A stretch of 64,000 bases of DNA from Paenibacillus aceris (GCF_017874035.1 NZ_JAGGKV010000010.1:186001-250000); one strand, 5' to 3'; numbered from the stretch's first letter, positions 34,014 through 43,156 are shown. Notes: generated by a model from the letters alone, not told the origin. A program made the numbers and translations.

Positions 34014-35099
34014 TCACTCCTTGGTGGGTTTGGCCATCCATGCAATGACGGCTAAAACAATTGTTATGACTAGAGTGAAAATCAGAGTTACAGGAAAATA
34101 AATTTTGTACATCCATAAATAGAACGAATTTTGGTGCGTTACAATCATTGAAAATATAATGATGCAAAGCGTTAAAAACAGAATGAACCAACGCCGCATT
34201 TCTGCCTTTTTATATGGGATTATTTCCGCTAATAAAAAAAGAGAGAGACTAATTCGTATAGTTGCTCCAGCCAACCATTGATACACAGACAAGAAATCGA
34301 CATGTTCGATATACGAACCGATTTTGACAAGGCGCCATTGCTCATACGGTGATACCATCTGCTTGGCAGCTTCTTGAGGACCGAATTCCGTGATCGCTCC
34401 TACCAAAGGACCTAATGTAATATATACCAGAATCGCGCCGAGCAGCAGCATCTGCCAAACCCGCATTTTCGATTTAAGACGGTGCTGGAACAATAGCAGC
34501 AGCATGATCTCTACTAATGCTCCTCCCGTATAAACCATACCGTTCAAAGCTGGCTGCCAACCATGTTCAAGAAAAGGCTTGAGAAGCGCGTAATCTTTCT
34601 CCGGCATATTCGCAATGGAAACGAAGTATCCGAGGCAAACGACAGTAGGAAGCAGGATACCCGCTACTATCGCGATCGTGCGAATGCCATTATAGGCCGA
34701 GTAATAACAAACCGAAACTAACGCAATTATCAATATATATTGAGGCGTTGCTGGCAAATAGTTGGTGACGGTCCATATCTCCGTCTGGATAACCGTCATG
34801 CTACCGATCAAAAATAATTCGACACAAATCGGGGCTATAATGATCCAAGCAATAAAAGGGCTTGTTTGCTTCGACAACCATGCCCGCAGCTCCTGTTGAC
34901 CTGATTTTCTCATAATATAAACAAGAAGAGCGCACCAAGGTAGGTAGAGAATAGCCGTCATTAGAACAGATATCCAAGCATCTCTACCCGATGTATCCAA
35001 AACCAGCGGATTTACAATAACATGACTAGTCAAACCATTGAACAGCATCATGACCATAATGATGGAAACAATACCGATTTTCCCTTGTGTTCCTTCCAT
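34014..35099 (-). CDS. gerB: GerAB/ArcD/ProY-type germination permease subunit B
   Basis: B subunit of the receptor, an APC-superfamily membrane protein of 361 residues with about ten helices (IGIVSIIMVMMLFNGLTSHV at the start, AVIAWMAKPTKE at the end). It probably senses the germinant. Start at ATG 35099 because TGAGG lies 8 nt before it; ATG 35123 has no such site. First gene in a B-A-C order, in contrast to the A-B-C order of the classic Bacillus operons. I could not find a convincing sigma-G promoter upstream. Confidence 0.9.
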   Translation of the reverse strand: MEGTQGKIGIVSIIMVMMLFNGLTSHVIVNPLVLDTSGRDAWISVLMTAILYLPWCALLVYIMRKSGQQELRAWLSKQTSPFIAWIIIAPICVELFLIGSMTVIQTEIWTVTNYLPATPQYILIIALVSVCYYSAYNGIRTIAIVAGILLPTVVCLGYFVSIANMPEKDYALLKPFLEHGWQPALNGMVYTGGALVEIMLLLLFQHRLKSKMRVWQMLLLGAILVYITLGPLVGAITEFGPQEAAKQMVSPYEQWRLVKIGSYIEHVDFLSVYQWLAGATIRISLSLFLLAEIIPYKKAEMRRWFILFLTLCIIIFSMIVTHQNSFYLWMYKIYFPVTLIFTLVITIVLAVIAWMAKPTKE

Positions 35100-35220
35100 A
35101 TCGTTTTCCTCACTTACAGCCATGAATAGCCAGTTATTACGAAGAACATTTTGTAATTTTATCCTATTGGGGCATTTTTTATTCGCGGCCTTTCTGATCC
35201 ACTAGGTTTACGGCCTACTT

Positions 35221-35355
35221 TCATAGTTTCCTCCGGCCTGATTCCGTTAACATATAAATCGGATCCCTAGGCTCGGCCAGATCAATCGCTTTAGATAAAT
35301 ACAGCCGGAATTGGCCGAGATTCCGATCAAGAAATTCCCGAATGACGGTAATCAC
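35221..35355 (-). CDS. Unrecognised short reading frame, possible remnant
   Basis: Open from a GTG at 35355 (44 residues) and without stops upstream to about 35385. It reads VITVIREFLDRNLGQFRLYL then AIDLAEPRDPIYMLTESGRR, an amphipathic, protein-like sequence with helix, but no family I recognise. GAGG lies about 9 nt before the GTG. It lies in the 600-bp gap between the ger operon and tmRNA and may be a fragment of a lost gene. Confidence 0.3.
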   Translation of the reverse strand: MITVIREFLDRNLGQFRLYLSKAIDLAEPRDPIYMLTESGRRKL

Positions 35356-35492
35356 CTGCCATTCCTCATAGTTTAGGTTACGTACTCAGCGTTGAATCAT
35401 GGTGGCATGATGTAAGGCTTTTGAACCTATCACATTGATTGAATAGTGCATGCATATGCTTGCCTAAGCGGTGAAATTATGCCTGATTTTAT

Positions 35493-35543
35493 AAAAGCAC
35501 CCTCAATGGGTGCTTCTTCTTTCTGTATGGTGGTGAGGGGAGT
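35493..35543 (-). repeat. Duplicate of the tmRNA 3' end plus terminator
   Basis: Bases 35520-35543 repeat the tmRNA 3' end at 35718-35741 with one mismatch in 24 (TTTCTGTATGG then GGTGAGGGGAGT). In both places a terminator hairpin follows on the minus strand (here AAGCACCC / GGGTGCTT at 35494-35517). It looks like the displaced end of an attachment site for an integrative element that used ssrA. Confidence 0.6.
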
Positions 35544-35686
35544 ATTGAAATGTCCATCTAACTTGCTCCGAAGCACACTCAACGATGACTACCCTAGCGG
35601 TACATTTCAATGCCGTGCTCCTTACGCTGATGCTTCAATCCGGGCGGGCGAACCTTAGGGGTTCTCCCCCCATACCTCCAAATACA

Positions 35687-35722
35687 AAACAAAAGACACC
35701 CTCTCGGGTGTCTTTTGTTTCT
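35687..35722 (-). terminator. tmRNA terminator
   Basis: AAACAAAAGACACCC TCTC GGGTGTCTTTTGTTT, perfect hairpin directly after ssrA on the minus strand. Confidence 0.88.
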
Positions 35723-35725
35723 GTA

Positions 35726-36087
35726 TGGAGGTGAGGGGAGTCGAACCCCTGTCCGAAAATATCGCCACACAGGCATCTACGGGTGTAGTCACAGTTTTGA
35801 TGTCACCCGAGCAGCGCGCCGTAACCCGCTCTGCGTTGGGTCAGCCTGATTGTCTTCCTACGCTCGACCCCAGGCGGAGACCAAACGTCGTATCCCACTA
35901 AGGTTGGGCCCCTATCCTAGCACATGGGCGATGCGAGGGAGGAGCTAGCTCACAGGTTATTAAGCTGCGAAAGCTAAGTTGTTGTTTTGTTTGCCATTTA
36001 ATAGGCTTTAGCGTTGTTAAAGCGGACGCGTCCCCACTACCCGCAACCCGCGCTCGAACTATCCCCGTCGAATCCAAGAACACCCCC
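35726..36087 (-). ncRNA. ssrA: tmRNA (ssrA)
   Basis: Transfer-messenger RNA that rescues stalled ribosomes with SmpB. The 5' end GGGGGTG (36087-36081) pairs with CACCTCC near the 3' end to form the acceptor stem; the T arm GGGGTTCGACTCCCC is intact; CCA is not encoded. The tag reading frame gives GKQNNNLAFAA followed by two stops. The resume region lies in TTAAATGGCAAAC. Gene length is about 362 nt. SmpB is encoded just upstream on the same strand, as in Bacillus. Confidence 0.95.
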
Positions 36088-36262
36088 GGATTGCCTTCAT
36101 TTCCGCTGATAGAGCGGAGAAGGTAAAAGACGAGCTGTTGGAGCGAAATTGCTTCAAAAGCTTCAATCACTTGCTGTAAACCTAGTATAACACATGCTGT
36201 GTAAAAATGAACGCTCAGGTTTGTGGAAGCCAAGGTGCTGGTTTCCAATATCCCCAACGGTC

Positions 36263-36745
36263 CTATCTAGCAATCTTCTGTTTCTCGCGCAGCGCACGCT
36301 GAATGTCGCGTTGTGCATCCTTTTTCGCTGCCGATTCACGTTTGTCGTATTGCTTCTTCCCTTTACCGATCCCGACCAGAAGCTTAGCGTATCCATTCCG
36401 AATATACACCTTCAACGGAACAAGTGTATAACCTTCCTGCTTCGCCTGTCCCAGCATCTTAGCGATCTGTACCTTTTTCAGGAGCAGCTTCCGAGTCCGG
36501 GTTGGATCTTCCGGATTGCTTCGGTTACCTTGCTCAAAAGGACTAATGTGCATGTTGTGAACAAAAGCTTCCCCATTGCGAATGGTCGAAAAGCTATCGC
36601 CAATGTTTGCTTTACCCGCCCGTAGGGATTTGATCTCCGTGCCGGTTAGAACAAGACCGGCTTCATACGTTTCTTCTATAAAATAATCGTGCGAAGCTTT
36701 TTTATTCTGGGCAAGCACCTTGCCATCTGCCTTTTTCGTTGCCAC
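36263..36745 (-). CDS. smpB: SsrA-binding protein SmpB
   Basis: Partner of tmRNA, needed for its delivery to the ribosome. The 160-residue protein has the OB-fold core: LAQNKKASHDYFIEETYEAG, LVLTGTEIKSLRAGKANIGD, FVHNMHISPFEQGN and the basic tail KKQYDKRESAAKKDAQRDIQ. GTG start at 36745 behind GGAGGAGG. Lies between ssrA and rnr on the same strand. Confidence 0.96.
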   Translation of the reverse strand: MATKKADGKVLAQNKKASHDYFIEETYEAGLVLTGTEIKSLRAGKANIGDSFSTIRNGEAFVHNMHISPFEQGNRSNPEDPTRTRKLLLKKVQIAKMLGQAKQEGYTLVPLKVYIRNGYAKLLVGIGKGKKQYDKRESAAKKDAQRDIQRALREKQKIAR

Positions 36746-36845
36746 GTGAGATCCTCCTCCCGCACACTGATGCCGCAGGTAAATAATGCTACAATGTGCA
36801 TCCTATTGTAGCAAGATCAAGCCCGAAATGCAAGAAGCGGCGTTA

Positions 36846-39761
36846 TCACCGCCGCTTCTTGCTACCATCGCCGTCACTCCGGCGACGGCCACCCTTGGCG
36901 AGCGCGTTCACGCCGCTCGCCCAATCACTGCCGCCGCTGCGCTCCACGGCAGGCGAACCACCGCCCGCTTGGGCTTCGCCCCCAAGCGCAATACCACCGC
37001 GCCCGCGCTTGCCTTCGCCGCGGGCAGCGCCGCTATCTGTCCGCCCTGCGCCGACAGATTCAAGCCTTGCGCTCAAGCTGCCGCCTTCGCTCAGCTTAGG
37101 ACCGCGCGCCTTCCCGCGACCGCCGCCGGCCTTCCCGCGGTTCTCGCTCCACGGCGTGCTTCCGCCCTTACCTCGGCGCGATTTGCCTTGGCCTGCTCCT
37201 TCGCCGCGCCCTTGGCCTGCTCCTTCCGTACCGCCCGCACGGTCTCCACGAGGTCCTCTTCCTTCTTGACCTTCCGCTCGACGCCCTGCTCTTGTACGCC
37301 CAGTGCCTTCTGCTCCGCCTTGGCCACGTCCTTGACCTTGCCGCGCGTCAGTTCCGCTCACAAGGTTAGGCTGGCCAGCTCCTTCACCACGTCTGCGCCC
37401 GGCACGTACAGCACCTTCTGCCCCGCCTTCGCCACGACCTTGACCTGCCCTTGTTCCTTCTCCGCCGCCTTGAGACTTCGCAAAGCCGCCTTTCCCTTTG
37501 GTATAGCCACCCTTGCCTTTCTCCGGCTGGCCTTTGCCCCCGCGGAAGCCCTTGAATCCGGCTGCTCCTTTGAACGGCTTGCCGCCACCTCCACCGCCGC
37601 GGCTAAAACCGCCCTCTTTGCGAGGCTTCATGTCCAGCAATTCAAAATCAATCGTATGCTCCTCCATATTCACGCGAGCTACACGGACTTTAATTTCATC
37701 CCCAATCCGATAGATCTTGGATGTACGCTCCCCAACGAGAGCAAATTGTCTCTCATGGAAGTTGTAGTAATCGTCGGTCAGATCACTTAACCGGATCAAT
37801 CCCTCTACCGTATTATCCAATTCCACGAACATCCCGAAGCCAGTCACACTAGAAATAATGCCTTCGAATTCCTCTCCGACTTTATCCAGCATGTACTGAG
37901 CTTTCTTCAGTGCCTCTGTTTCACGCTCTGCATCTACAGCCACACGCTCACGTTCCGAAGATTGCTGAGCAATATCGCTCATTCGCGATGCGAGGTATTC
38001 ATGACGGGTATCGGATAAAGTCCCGCTTTCCAGAACCTCACGAATCACTCTGTGAATGATAAGATCGGGGTAACGGCGAATCGGAGAGGTAAAGTGCGAA
38101 TAAAATTCTGCCGCCAAACCGAAATGCCCCAAGCTTTGTGCATCATAACGCGCCTGCTTCATCGAGCGGAGCATCACTTTACTAACGACCGTCTCCTCTG
38201 GCGTTCCCTTAATGTCTTCCAATAACGTCTGCAAAGCACGCGGATGTACGGAATTGCCTTTTCCTTTGACTGAATACCCGAAGTTCGTTACGAACTCCAT
38301 GAAATTCATCAGCTTTTCGGCATCCGGATCCTCGTGGATACGGTATAAGAAAGGCACTTTCATCCACGAAAAATGCTCAGCCACTGTTTCATTCGCAGCC
38401 AGCATGAACTCTTCAATCATCATTTCTGCGACAGAACGCTCTCTCTTCACGATATCGATCGGTTTGCCGTCAGGATCCACAATAATTTTGGACTCTTCAA
38501 AGTCAAAATCAATTGCCCCACGCTTCATCCGTCTGGAACGCAGTCTAGCAGCCAGCTCTTCCATCCTTTTAAAATCTTCCATCAAATACGCGTATCGCTC
38601 CACAAGCTCTGGCTCTGCCTCACCCATCAGCAGCTTACGCACATTCGTATAGGTCATACGCTCGCTAGTCTTAATTACACTTGTGAAAATCTCGTGATTC
38701 ACGACTTTTAGGTTCTCGTCGAACTCCATTTCACAAGACATCGTCAAACGGTCTACTTGCGGGTTAAGCGAACAAATTCCATTCGATAGCCGGTGCGGCA
38801 GCATCGGAATCACACGATCGGTTAAATAAACGGAGCAACCGCGGTTATATGCCTCAATATCCAGCGCTGTGCCTTCCCGTACATAATAACTTACATCGGC
38901 GATGTGGACGCCTAATTTATAATTACCGTTTTCCAAGAGCTCCACGTTAACGGCATCATCCAAATCCTTAGCGTCTTCACCGTCAATCGTAACAATCCGC
39001 TTGGAACGAAGATCACGGCGCCCCTGGCTGACAATCTCATCTTCCGTAATCGAATCCGGTGCGGCATCCGCTTCTTCCAGCACTCCCTCTTGGAAAGCTT
39101 CCGGCAGCTGAAATTTGCGTACTATTGCCAGAATATCAACGCCCGGATCATCCTTGTGCCCAAGAATCTCAATAACTTCCCCTTCAGCCGCAGAACGCCC
39201 CTCTGGGTAGTTAACAATCTTAACGACGACCTTCTGCCCTGTGACAGCTCCATTGAAGGCATGCTGAGGAATGAAAATATCCCGTGTCACACGCTTATCA
39301 TCAGCAATAACGAACGCATACGTCTCCTGCCCTTGAAATACACCAACAATCTGTGTATTGGCACGCGAAATCACACGTACCACTTCGCCTTCCAGGCGTC
39401 CTCCGCCTTGGCTTCTGGACGTAATCTTCACGAATACGATGTCGCCGTTCATTGCCGTGTTCAAATCATGCGCATTAATGTAAACATCCGGATGCTCCCG
39501 GTCTTCGGGAATTAAGAAAGCGAAGCCCTTTGCGTGAGCTTGCAGCCTTCCTCTCACTAAGTTCATACGCTCCGGCACACCGTAACGGTCATTGGCGCCT
39601 CGGACAACGTGACCGCTTTCTTCTAATTGATTCAATAATTTAATAAAGTCCTTAAACTCGTTGGCACCTTCAATACGGAAATGCTTCTCAAGCTCTTTAT
39701 AGGACATAGGCTTATAAGCCTCTTCTTGCATGAAATGGATAATATCTTGATCTTTAATCAT
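36846..39761 (-). CDS. rnr: Ribonuclease R with long low-complexity tail
   Basis: Processive 3'-5' exoribonuclease that degrades structured RNA, and tmRNA-tagged messages together with SmpB. Of 971 residues, about 1-75 is the winged-helix region, 75-230 cold-shock domains, 250-590 the RNB catalytic domain (RIVTIDGEDAKDLDDAVNVE holds the catalytic Asp cluster; GLAAEFYSHFTSPIRRYPDL) and 630-715 the S1 domain (VGEEFEGIISSVTGFGMFVE). Residues from about 720 form a tail of some 250 residues, very rich in Gly, Arg, Lys, Glu and Ala, with RGG-like runs; typical enzymes of the family have far shorter Lys-rich tails. In part of it another frame has the more coding-like base pattern (see findings). Confidence 0.93.
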   Translation of the reverse strand: MIKDQDIIHFMQEEAYKPMSYKELEKHFRIEGANEFKDFIKLLNQLEESGHVVRGANDRYGVPERMNLVRGRLQAHAKGFAFLIPEDREHPDVYINAHDLNTAMNGDIVFVKITSRSQGGGRLEGEVVRVISRANTQIVGVFQGQETYAFVIADDKRVTRDIFIPQHAFNGAVTGQKVVVKIVNYPEGRSAAEGEVIEILGHKDDPGVDILAIVRKFQLPEAFQEGVLEEADAAPDSITEDEIVSQGRRDLRSKRIVTIDGEDAKDLDDAVNVELLENGNYKLGVHIADVSYYVREGTALDIEAYNRGCSVYLTDRVIPMLPHRLSNGICSLNPQVDRLTMSCEMEFDENLKVVNHEIFTSVIKTSERMTYTNVRKLLMGEAEPELVERYAYLMEDFKRMEELAARLRSRRMKRGAIDFDFEESKIIVDPDGKPIDIVKRERSVAEMMIEEFMLAANETVAEHFSWMKVPFLYRIHEDPDAEKLMNFMEFVTNFGYSVKGKGNSVHPRALQTLLEDIKGTPEETVVSKVMLRSMKQARYDAQSLGHFGLAAEFYSHFTSPIRRYPDLIIHRVIREVLESGTLSDTRHEYLASRMSDIAQQSSERERVAVDAERETEALKKAQYMLDKVGEEFEGIISSVTGFGMFVELDNTVEGLIRLSDLTDDYYNFHERQFALVGERTSKIYRIGDEIKVRVARVNMEEHTIDFELLDMKPRKEGGFSRGGGGGGKPFKGAAGFKGFRGGKGQPEKGKGGYTKGKGGFAKSQGGGEGTRAGQGRGEGGAEGAVRAGRRRGEGAGQPNLVSGTDARQGQGRGQGGAEGTGRTRAGRRAEGQEGRGPRGDRAGGTEGAGQGRGEGAGQGKSRRGKGGSTPWSENRGKAGGGRGKARGPKLSEGGSLSARLESVGAGRTDSGAARGEGKRGRGGIALGGEAQAGGGSPAVERSGGSDWASGVNALAKGGRRRSDGDGSKKRR

Positions 39762-39801
39762 ATCTCTTCACCTTCTTGTTGTTGTTGAGCCTCGCTCGAA
39801 T

Positions 39802-40599
39802 TCACCGTGCCTGTTCCTTTACTCCATAGTATGCCACTTGAAGGGAAAGGATAAACGCTGCAATATCGGCATAAACCAGCTCTCTCTCTTGATCTAGAAG
39901 CAAACCGTGCGAGGAATTCGCATAATAGCGAAGCTCTTTGATTTTGGAGCGTATGCGTTCATACAAAAACGCTGCGCTACCCTGATGGACGACGCCATCC
40001 TTGCTCCCTTGCCCGATCCATATCGGCGCTTCCACTTGAGGCAGCAAGCTTTTCACATGTTTTAACAGCTTTCGTAAACTCACGACGCAGCGAATCGGCG
40101 TTTTGGTATATGCACATGACTCATCTAATAGCGTGGAGAATGTTTTGGGCTTCTTATTTATGTATTTGATAAAATACTGCATAATGACCGCCAGCGCTGA
40201 CTTTCTTGACGTCAGAAAAATCGGCGTAGCAAGCGAAATAACGCCAGCTACTTGACGCTCCACTGCCAGCTTCAGGGCTAGCAGTCCACCCATAGAATGC
40301 CCCATGACCACTACGCTTTTGCATGCTGCTGCAAGCTCATCGTAACTCTCCAGCACATGCCCATACCAATCCGTCCATCCGGTTCGTATCATGTCTTCGG
40401 GTGACGTTCCGTGTCCGGGAAGTCTCACCGCTTGGATGGTGTAACCTTCATCTCGCAATTCGTACCCAATCCGCCTAAACTCGGAGGGCGATCCCGTGAA
40501 CCCATGGATCATTAATATGCCTATTTCCTGTTTAATACCACGACCTGTCCAGAAAAAAGGCTCAGTCGATTTGTAAATTCTGCTCTCGATGGGAAACAT
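39802..40599 (-). CDS. est: Carboxylesterase / alpha-beta hydrolase (YvaK-like)
   Basis: Serine esterase of 265 residues with the alpha/beta hydrolase fold: LMIHGFTGSPSEF, nucleophile elbow VVMGHSMGGLLAL (Ser), an Asp in GQGSKDGVVH and His in NSSHGLLLD. It resembles the small Geobacillus Est30/Bacillus YvaK group. The place between secG and rnr is the conserved position of yvaK. The ribosome binding site (GTAGGAG) directly touches the ATG, so an alternative start or poor initiation is possible. Biological substrate unknown. Confidence 0.88.
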   Translation of the reverse strand: MFPIESRIYKSTEPFFWTGRGIKQEIGILMIHGFTGSPSEFRRIGYELRDEGYTIQAVRLPGHGTSPEDMIRTGWTDWYGHVLESYDELAAACKSVVVMGHSMGGLLALKLAVERQVAGVISLATPIFLTSRKSALAVIMQYFIKYINKKPKTFSTLLDESCAYTKTPIRCVVSLRKLLKHVKSLLPQVEAPIWIGQGSKDGVVHQGSAAFLYERIRSKIKELRYYANSSHGLLLDQERELVYADIAAFILSLQVAYYGVKEQAR

Positions 40600-40630
40600 C
40601 TCCTACCTATACGCCCGTTTAAAATGAAAA

Positions 40631-40660
40631 AACAGCAGGAGTAGATTTCCCCTGCTGTTA
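40631..40660 (-). terminator. secG terminator
   Basis: Minus strand AACAGCAGG...CCTGCTGTTTTTTC, stem of about 9 bp with T6 tail. Confidence 0.8.
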
Positions 40661-40674
40661 TCGTTTTATGTGTG

Positions 40675-40911
40675 TTAGGCCTTCACTACGTATGCTACGA
40701 CAATGGAAAGAATGAAAAATGCAGCAGCAAGCCCCATCGTGAAACGGGACAAGAAAAGTTCCAAACCGCGTGCTTTTTGTTTACCAAATAAATGCTCTGC
40801 ACCACCGGAGATGGCACCGGACAACCCTGCGCTCTTACCTTTTTGTAAAAGAACAATCGCAATTAATCCGACCGAAGCTATGATCAACAAAATTTTCATA
40901 AAGATTAACAT
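40675..40911 (-). CDS. secG: Preprotein translocase subunit SecG
   Basis: Small accessory subunit of the SecYEG channel, 78 residues, two membrane helices. MLIFMKILLIIASVGLIAIV, the conserved loop LLQKGKSAGLSGAISGGAEH and the second helix are typical. Start at ATG 40911; the longer reading to 40950 lacks support. It heads the secG-est-rnr-smpB-ssrA row; a terminator at 40631 suggests that the downstream genes also have their own promoter. Confidence 0.93.
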   Translation of the reverse strand: MLIFMKILLIIASVGLIAIVLLQKGKSAGLSGAISGGAEHLFGKQKARGLELFLSRFTMGLAAAFFILSIVVAYVVKA

Positions 40912-41019
40912 GTTATTAGCACCCCAATTGCCTGTTCTTTGCTTATACAACTAGCATGAGTATTTTAACACAGTTTGTCCAAGATTACAATAAAAGAGCC
41001 AATCTGACGTGAAAACACT

Positions 41020-41736
41020 TTAATCACGATAGGATGATAGCGGTGATTGGCGGCTTGCGCTTCTTGGTCGTTTGCTTCGCCCCAGGAAAGCCTGCACCGC
41101 TTGCTTCGCGCACCATAATGCAAAAAGTGTAAATAGAATCGCCCATACCATGGCCGGAACACCGGTATGTAATGCCAGATTCGTAGCATCCCCAGCTTGG
41201 CGAGTATTTCTCGCTGCCGCCTGGATTAAATAAATGGGACCGAATACCGACTCTTCCAAACATAAGAAAGCGAGCAGCAAGTAATAAAAGTTGCGCAGCC
41301 ATTTTAAAGGAATAGCCATTATGATGATCGTCAATGCAATAAAGCCGATTAAGAACATAATGCCGAATCCATTGCGAACAAATAAGAGCAGTGAAATAGC
41401 GGAGATCACGATCATAACTATGAATCCGATCTGCTGCTTTCCTTTCGCAAAGACTGAAAACAGGAACCACGCGAAAAGGGAGGCTGTCATATACCCTGCC
41501 AATGCCACAGGAATGATCGACCACGACCTGGCCCCAGATATCGCGGACAGCGTAACTCCGCTATGGTTGGCATACAGCTCGATCCGCTGCACTTGACCAG
41601 ACAGCGCCAAGGTCACTACCGCATGCCCAAACTCATGGACCATCGTGTCCAGGTTGCGAAAAAAAGAAGAGGGGATCCAATGCGTGAGCAATGCGGAACC
41701 TATTAGAAATAAAATAGTCTTCACCCAATTGCTCAT
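41020..41736 (-). CDS. M50-type membrane metallopeptidase-like protein
   Basis: A 238-residue protein with about six helices and the zinc protease motif HEFGH at 34-38 in the first membrane region, typical of the M50B-like family. A second conserved Asp/Asn motif (LDG or NPDG) that completes the zinc site in site-2 proteases is not obvious to me, so activity is uncertain. GAGGGGG site before ATG 41736. It lies between eno and secG and does not clearly belong to either unit. Confidence 0.78.
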   Translation of the reverse strand: MSNWVKTILFLIGSALLTHWIPSSFFRNLDTMVHEFGHAVVTLALSGQVQRIELYANHSGVTLSAISGARSWSIIPVALAGYMTASLFAWFLFSVFAKGKQQIGFIVMIVISAISLLLFVRNGFGIMFLIGFIALTIIIMAIPLKWLRNFYYLLLAFLCLEESVFGPIYLIQAAARNTRQAGDATNLALHTGVPAMVWAILFTLFALWCAKQAVQAFLGRSKRPRSASRQSPLSSYRD

Positions 41737-41762
41737 TACAATGACCCCCTCGGTCGCTTAGG

Positions 41763-41803
41763 CAGCAGGTGGTGACAAAGTCGCCGGCCCGCCACTGCTG
41801 TTA
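41763..41803 (-). terminator. Possible eno terminator hairpin
   Basis: Minus strand CAGCAGTGG...CCACCTGCTG stem after eno, with a GC-rich loop. No T tract, so termination may be rho-like or weak. Confidence 0.4.
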
Positions 41804-41827
41804 TTTAATTATTTACTACGAACCAAC

Positions 41828-43120
41828 TTATTTAAAGTTTCTCAAGTTGTAGAATGCTTTTTTACCAGCATATTGAGCTACGCTGAACAACTCGTCTTCG
41901 ATGCGAAGAAGTTGGTTGTATTTCGCAACGCGGTCTGTACGGGAAGGAGCTCCTGTTTTGATTTGACCAGCGTTTGTAGCTACAGCGATGTCAGCGATTG
42001 TGCTGTCTTCGCTCTCACCGGAACGGTGGGAGATAACCGCTGTGTAACCAGCGCGTTTAGCCATTTCGATCGCATCAAAAGTCTCAGTAAGCGTACCGAT
42101 TTGGTTAACTTTTACCAAGATGGAGTTACCGATGTTTTGCTCGATACCTGTGGAAAGACGCTCTGTGTTCGTAACGAACAAATCGTCACCAACGAGTTGA
42201 ACTTTGCCGCCCAATTTCTCAGTAAGCAATTTCCAACCTTCCCAATCGTCTTCGGAGCAGCCGTCTTCAACTGTGATGATTGGATATTTTTCTACCCATG
42301 CTGCAAGGAAGTCAACCCACTCAGCAGATGTGAACGTTTTGCCTTCGCCTTCAAGCACGTATTTACCGTCTTTGAAGAACTCAGTGGAAGCAACGTCCAT
42401 ACCCAAGAATACGTCAACACCTGGTTTGTAACCAGCTTTTTCAATCGCTGTAAGGATTGTAGTGATCGCTTCTTCGTTGGATGTGAAGTTAGGTGCGAAA
42501 CCGCCTTCGTCGCCAACAGCTGTGTTCAAGCCTTTATCTTTCAATACGGATTTCAAGCTATGGAAAATCTCTGCGCCGATGCGAAGAGCTTCTTTGAAAG
42601 TTGGAGCGCCAACAGGCAGAACCATGAATTCTTGAACGTCAACGTTGTTGTCGGCATGCGCCCCACCGTTGATGATGTTCATCATTGGAACTGGAAGTGT
42701 TTTAGCGTTGAATCCGCCAAGGTATGTGTACAAAGGAATATCCAAAGCGTCAGCAGCTGCGCGAGCAACAGCCATGGAAACAGCAAGGATCGCGTTAGCG
42801 CCTAATTTTGCTTTGTTCGGTGTACCGTCAAGCTCGATCATTTTCGTGTCGATGCCAACTTGGTCAAGAGCATCCAAACCAATGATTTCAGGAGCGATGA
42901 TTTCGTTGACGTTGTCAACGGCTTTCAGAACGCCTTTACCCAGGTAACGACCTTTGTCTCCGTCACGAAGCTCAACAGCCTCGTATGCGCCTGTGGAAGC
43001 GCCTGATGGAACGATAGCGCGGCCGAAAGCGCCGGACTCTAAATATACTTCAACTTCAACCGTTGGGTTACCGCGGGAATCCAATACTTCGCGTGCATAA
43101 ACATCAGAAATAATAGTCAT
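41828..43120 (-). CDS. eno: Enolase
   Basis: Dehydrates 2-phosphoglycerate to phosphoenolpyruvate; 430 residues. Motifs: DVYAREVLDSRGNPTVEVEV, SGASTGAYEAVELRDGD, the metal-site regions GMDVAS, TVEDGCSEDDW and LVGDDLFVTN, and ISHRSGESEDSTIAD near the C-terminus. Start ATG 43120 is 10 nt after AAAGGAG. Last gene of the gap-pgk-tpiA-gpmI-eno operon. Its product feeds pyruvate kinase (2387). Confidence 0.98.
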   Translation of the reverse strand: MTIISDVYAREVLDSRGNPTVEVEVYLESGAFGRAIVPSGASTGAYEAVELRDGDKGRYLGKGVLKAVDNVNEIIAPEIIGLDALDQVGIDTKMIELDGTPNKAKLGANAILAVSMAVARAAADALDIPLYTYLGGFNAKTLPVPMMNIINGGAHADNNVDVQEFMVLPVGAPTFKEALRIGAEIFHSLKSVLKDKGLNTAVGDEGGFAPNFTSNEEAITTILTAIEKAGYKPGVDVFLGMDVASTEFFKDGKYVLEGEGKTFTSAEWVDFLAAWVEKYPIITVEDGCSEDDWEGWKLLTEKLGGKVQLVGDDLFVTNTERLSTGIEQNIGNSILVKVNQIGTLTETFDAIEMAKRAGYTAVISHRSGESEDSTIADIAVATNAGQIKTGAPSRTDRVAKYNQLLRIEDELFSVAQYAGKKAFYNLRNFK

Positions 43121-43156
43121 TGTAGAAAACACTCCTTTTATAAAATAATTTAGTTG

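Noticed and set aside
36846..37600. Separate genes in the alternate frames of the RNase R tail
   Set aside because: They lack ribosome binding sites and are interrupted; more likely they reflect frame history of the tail than independent genes.
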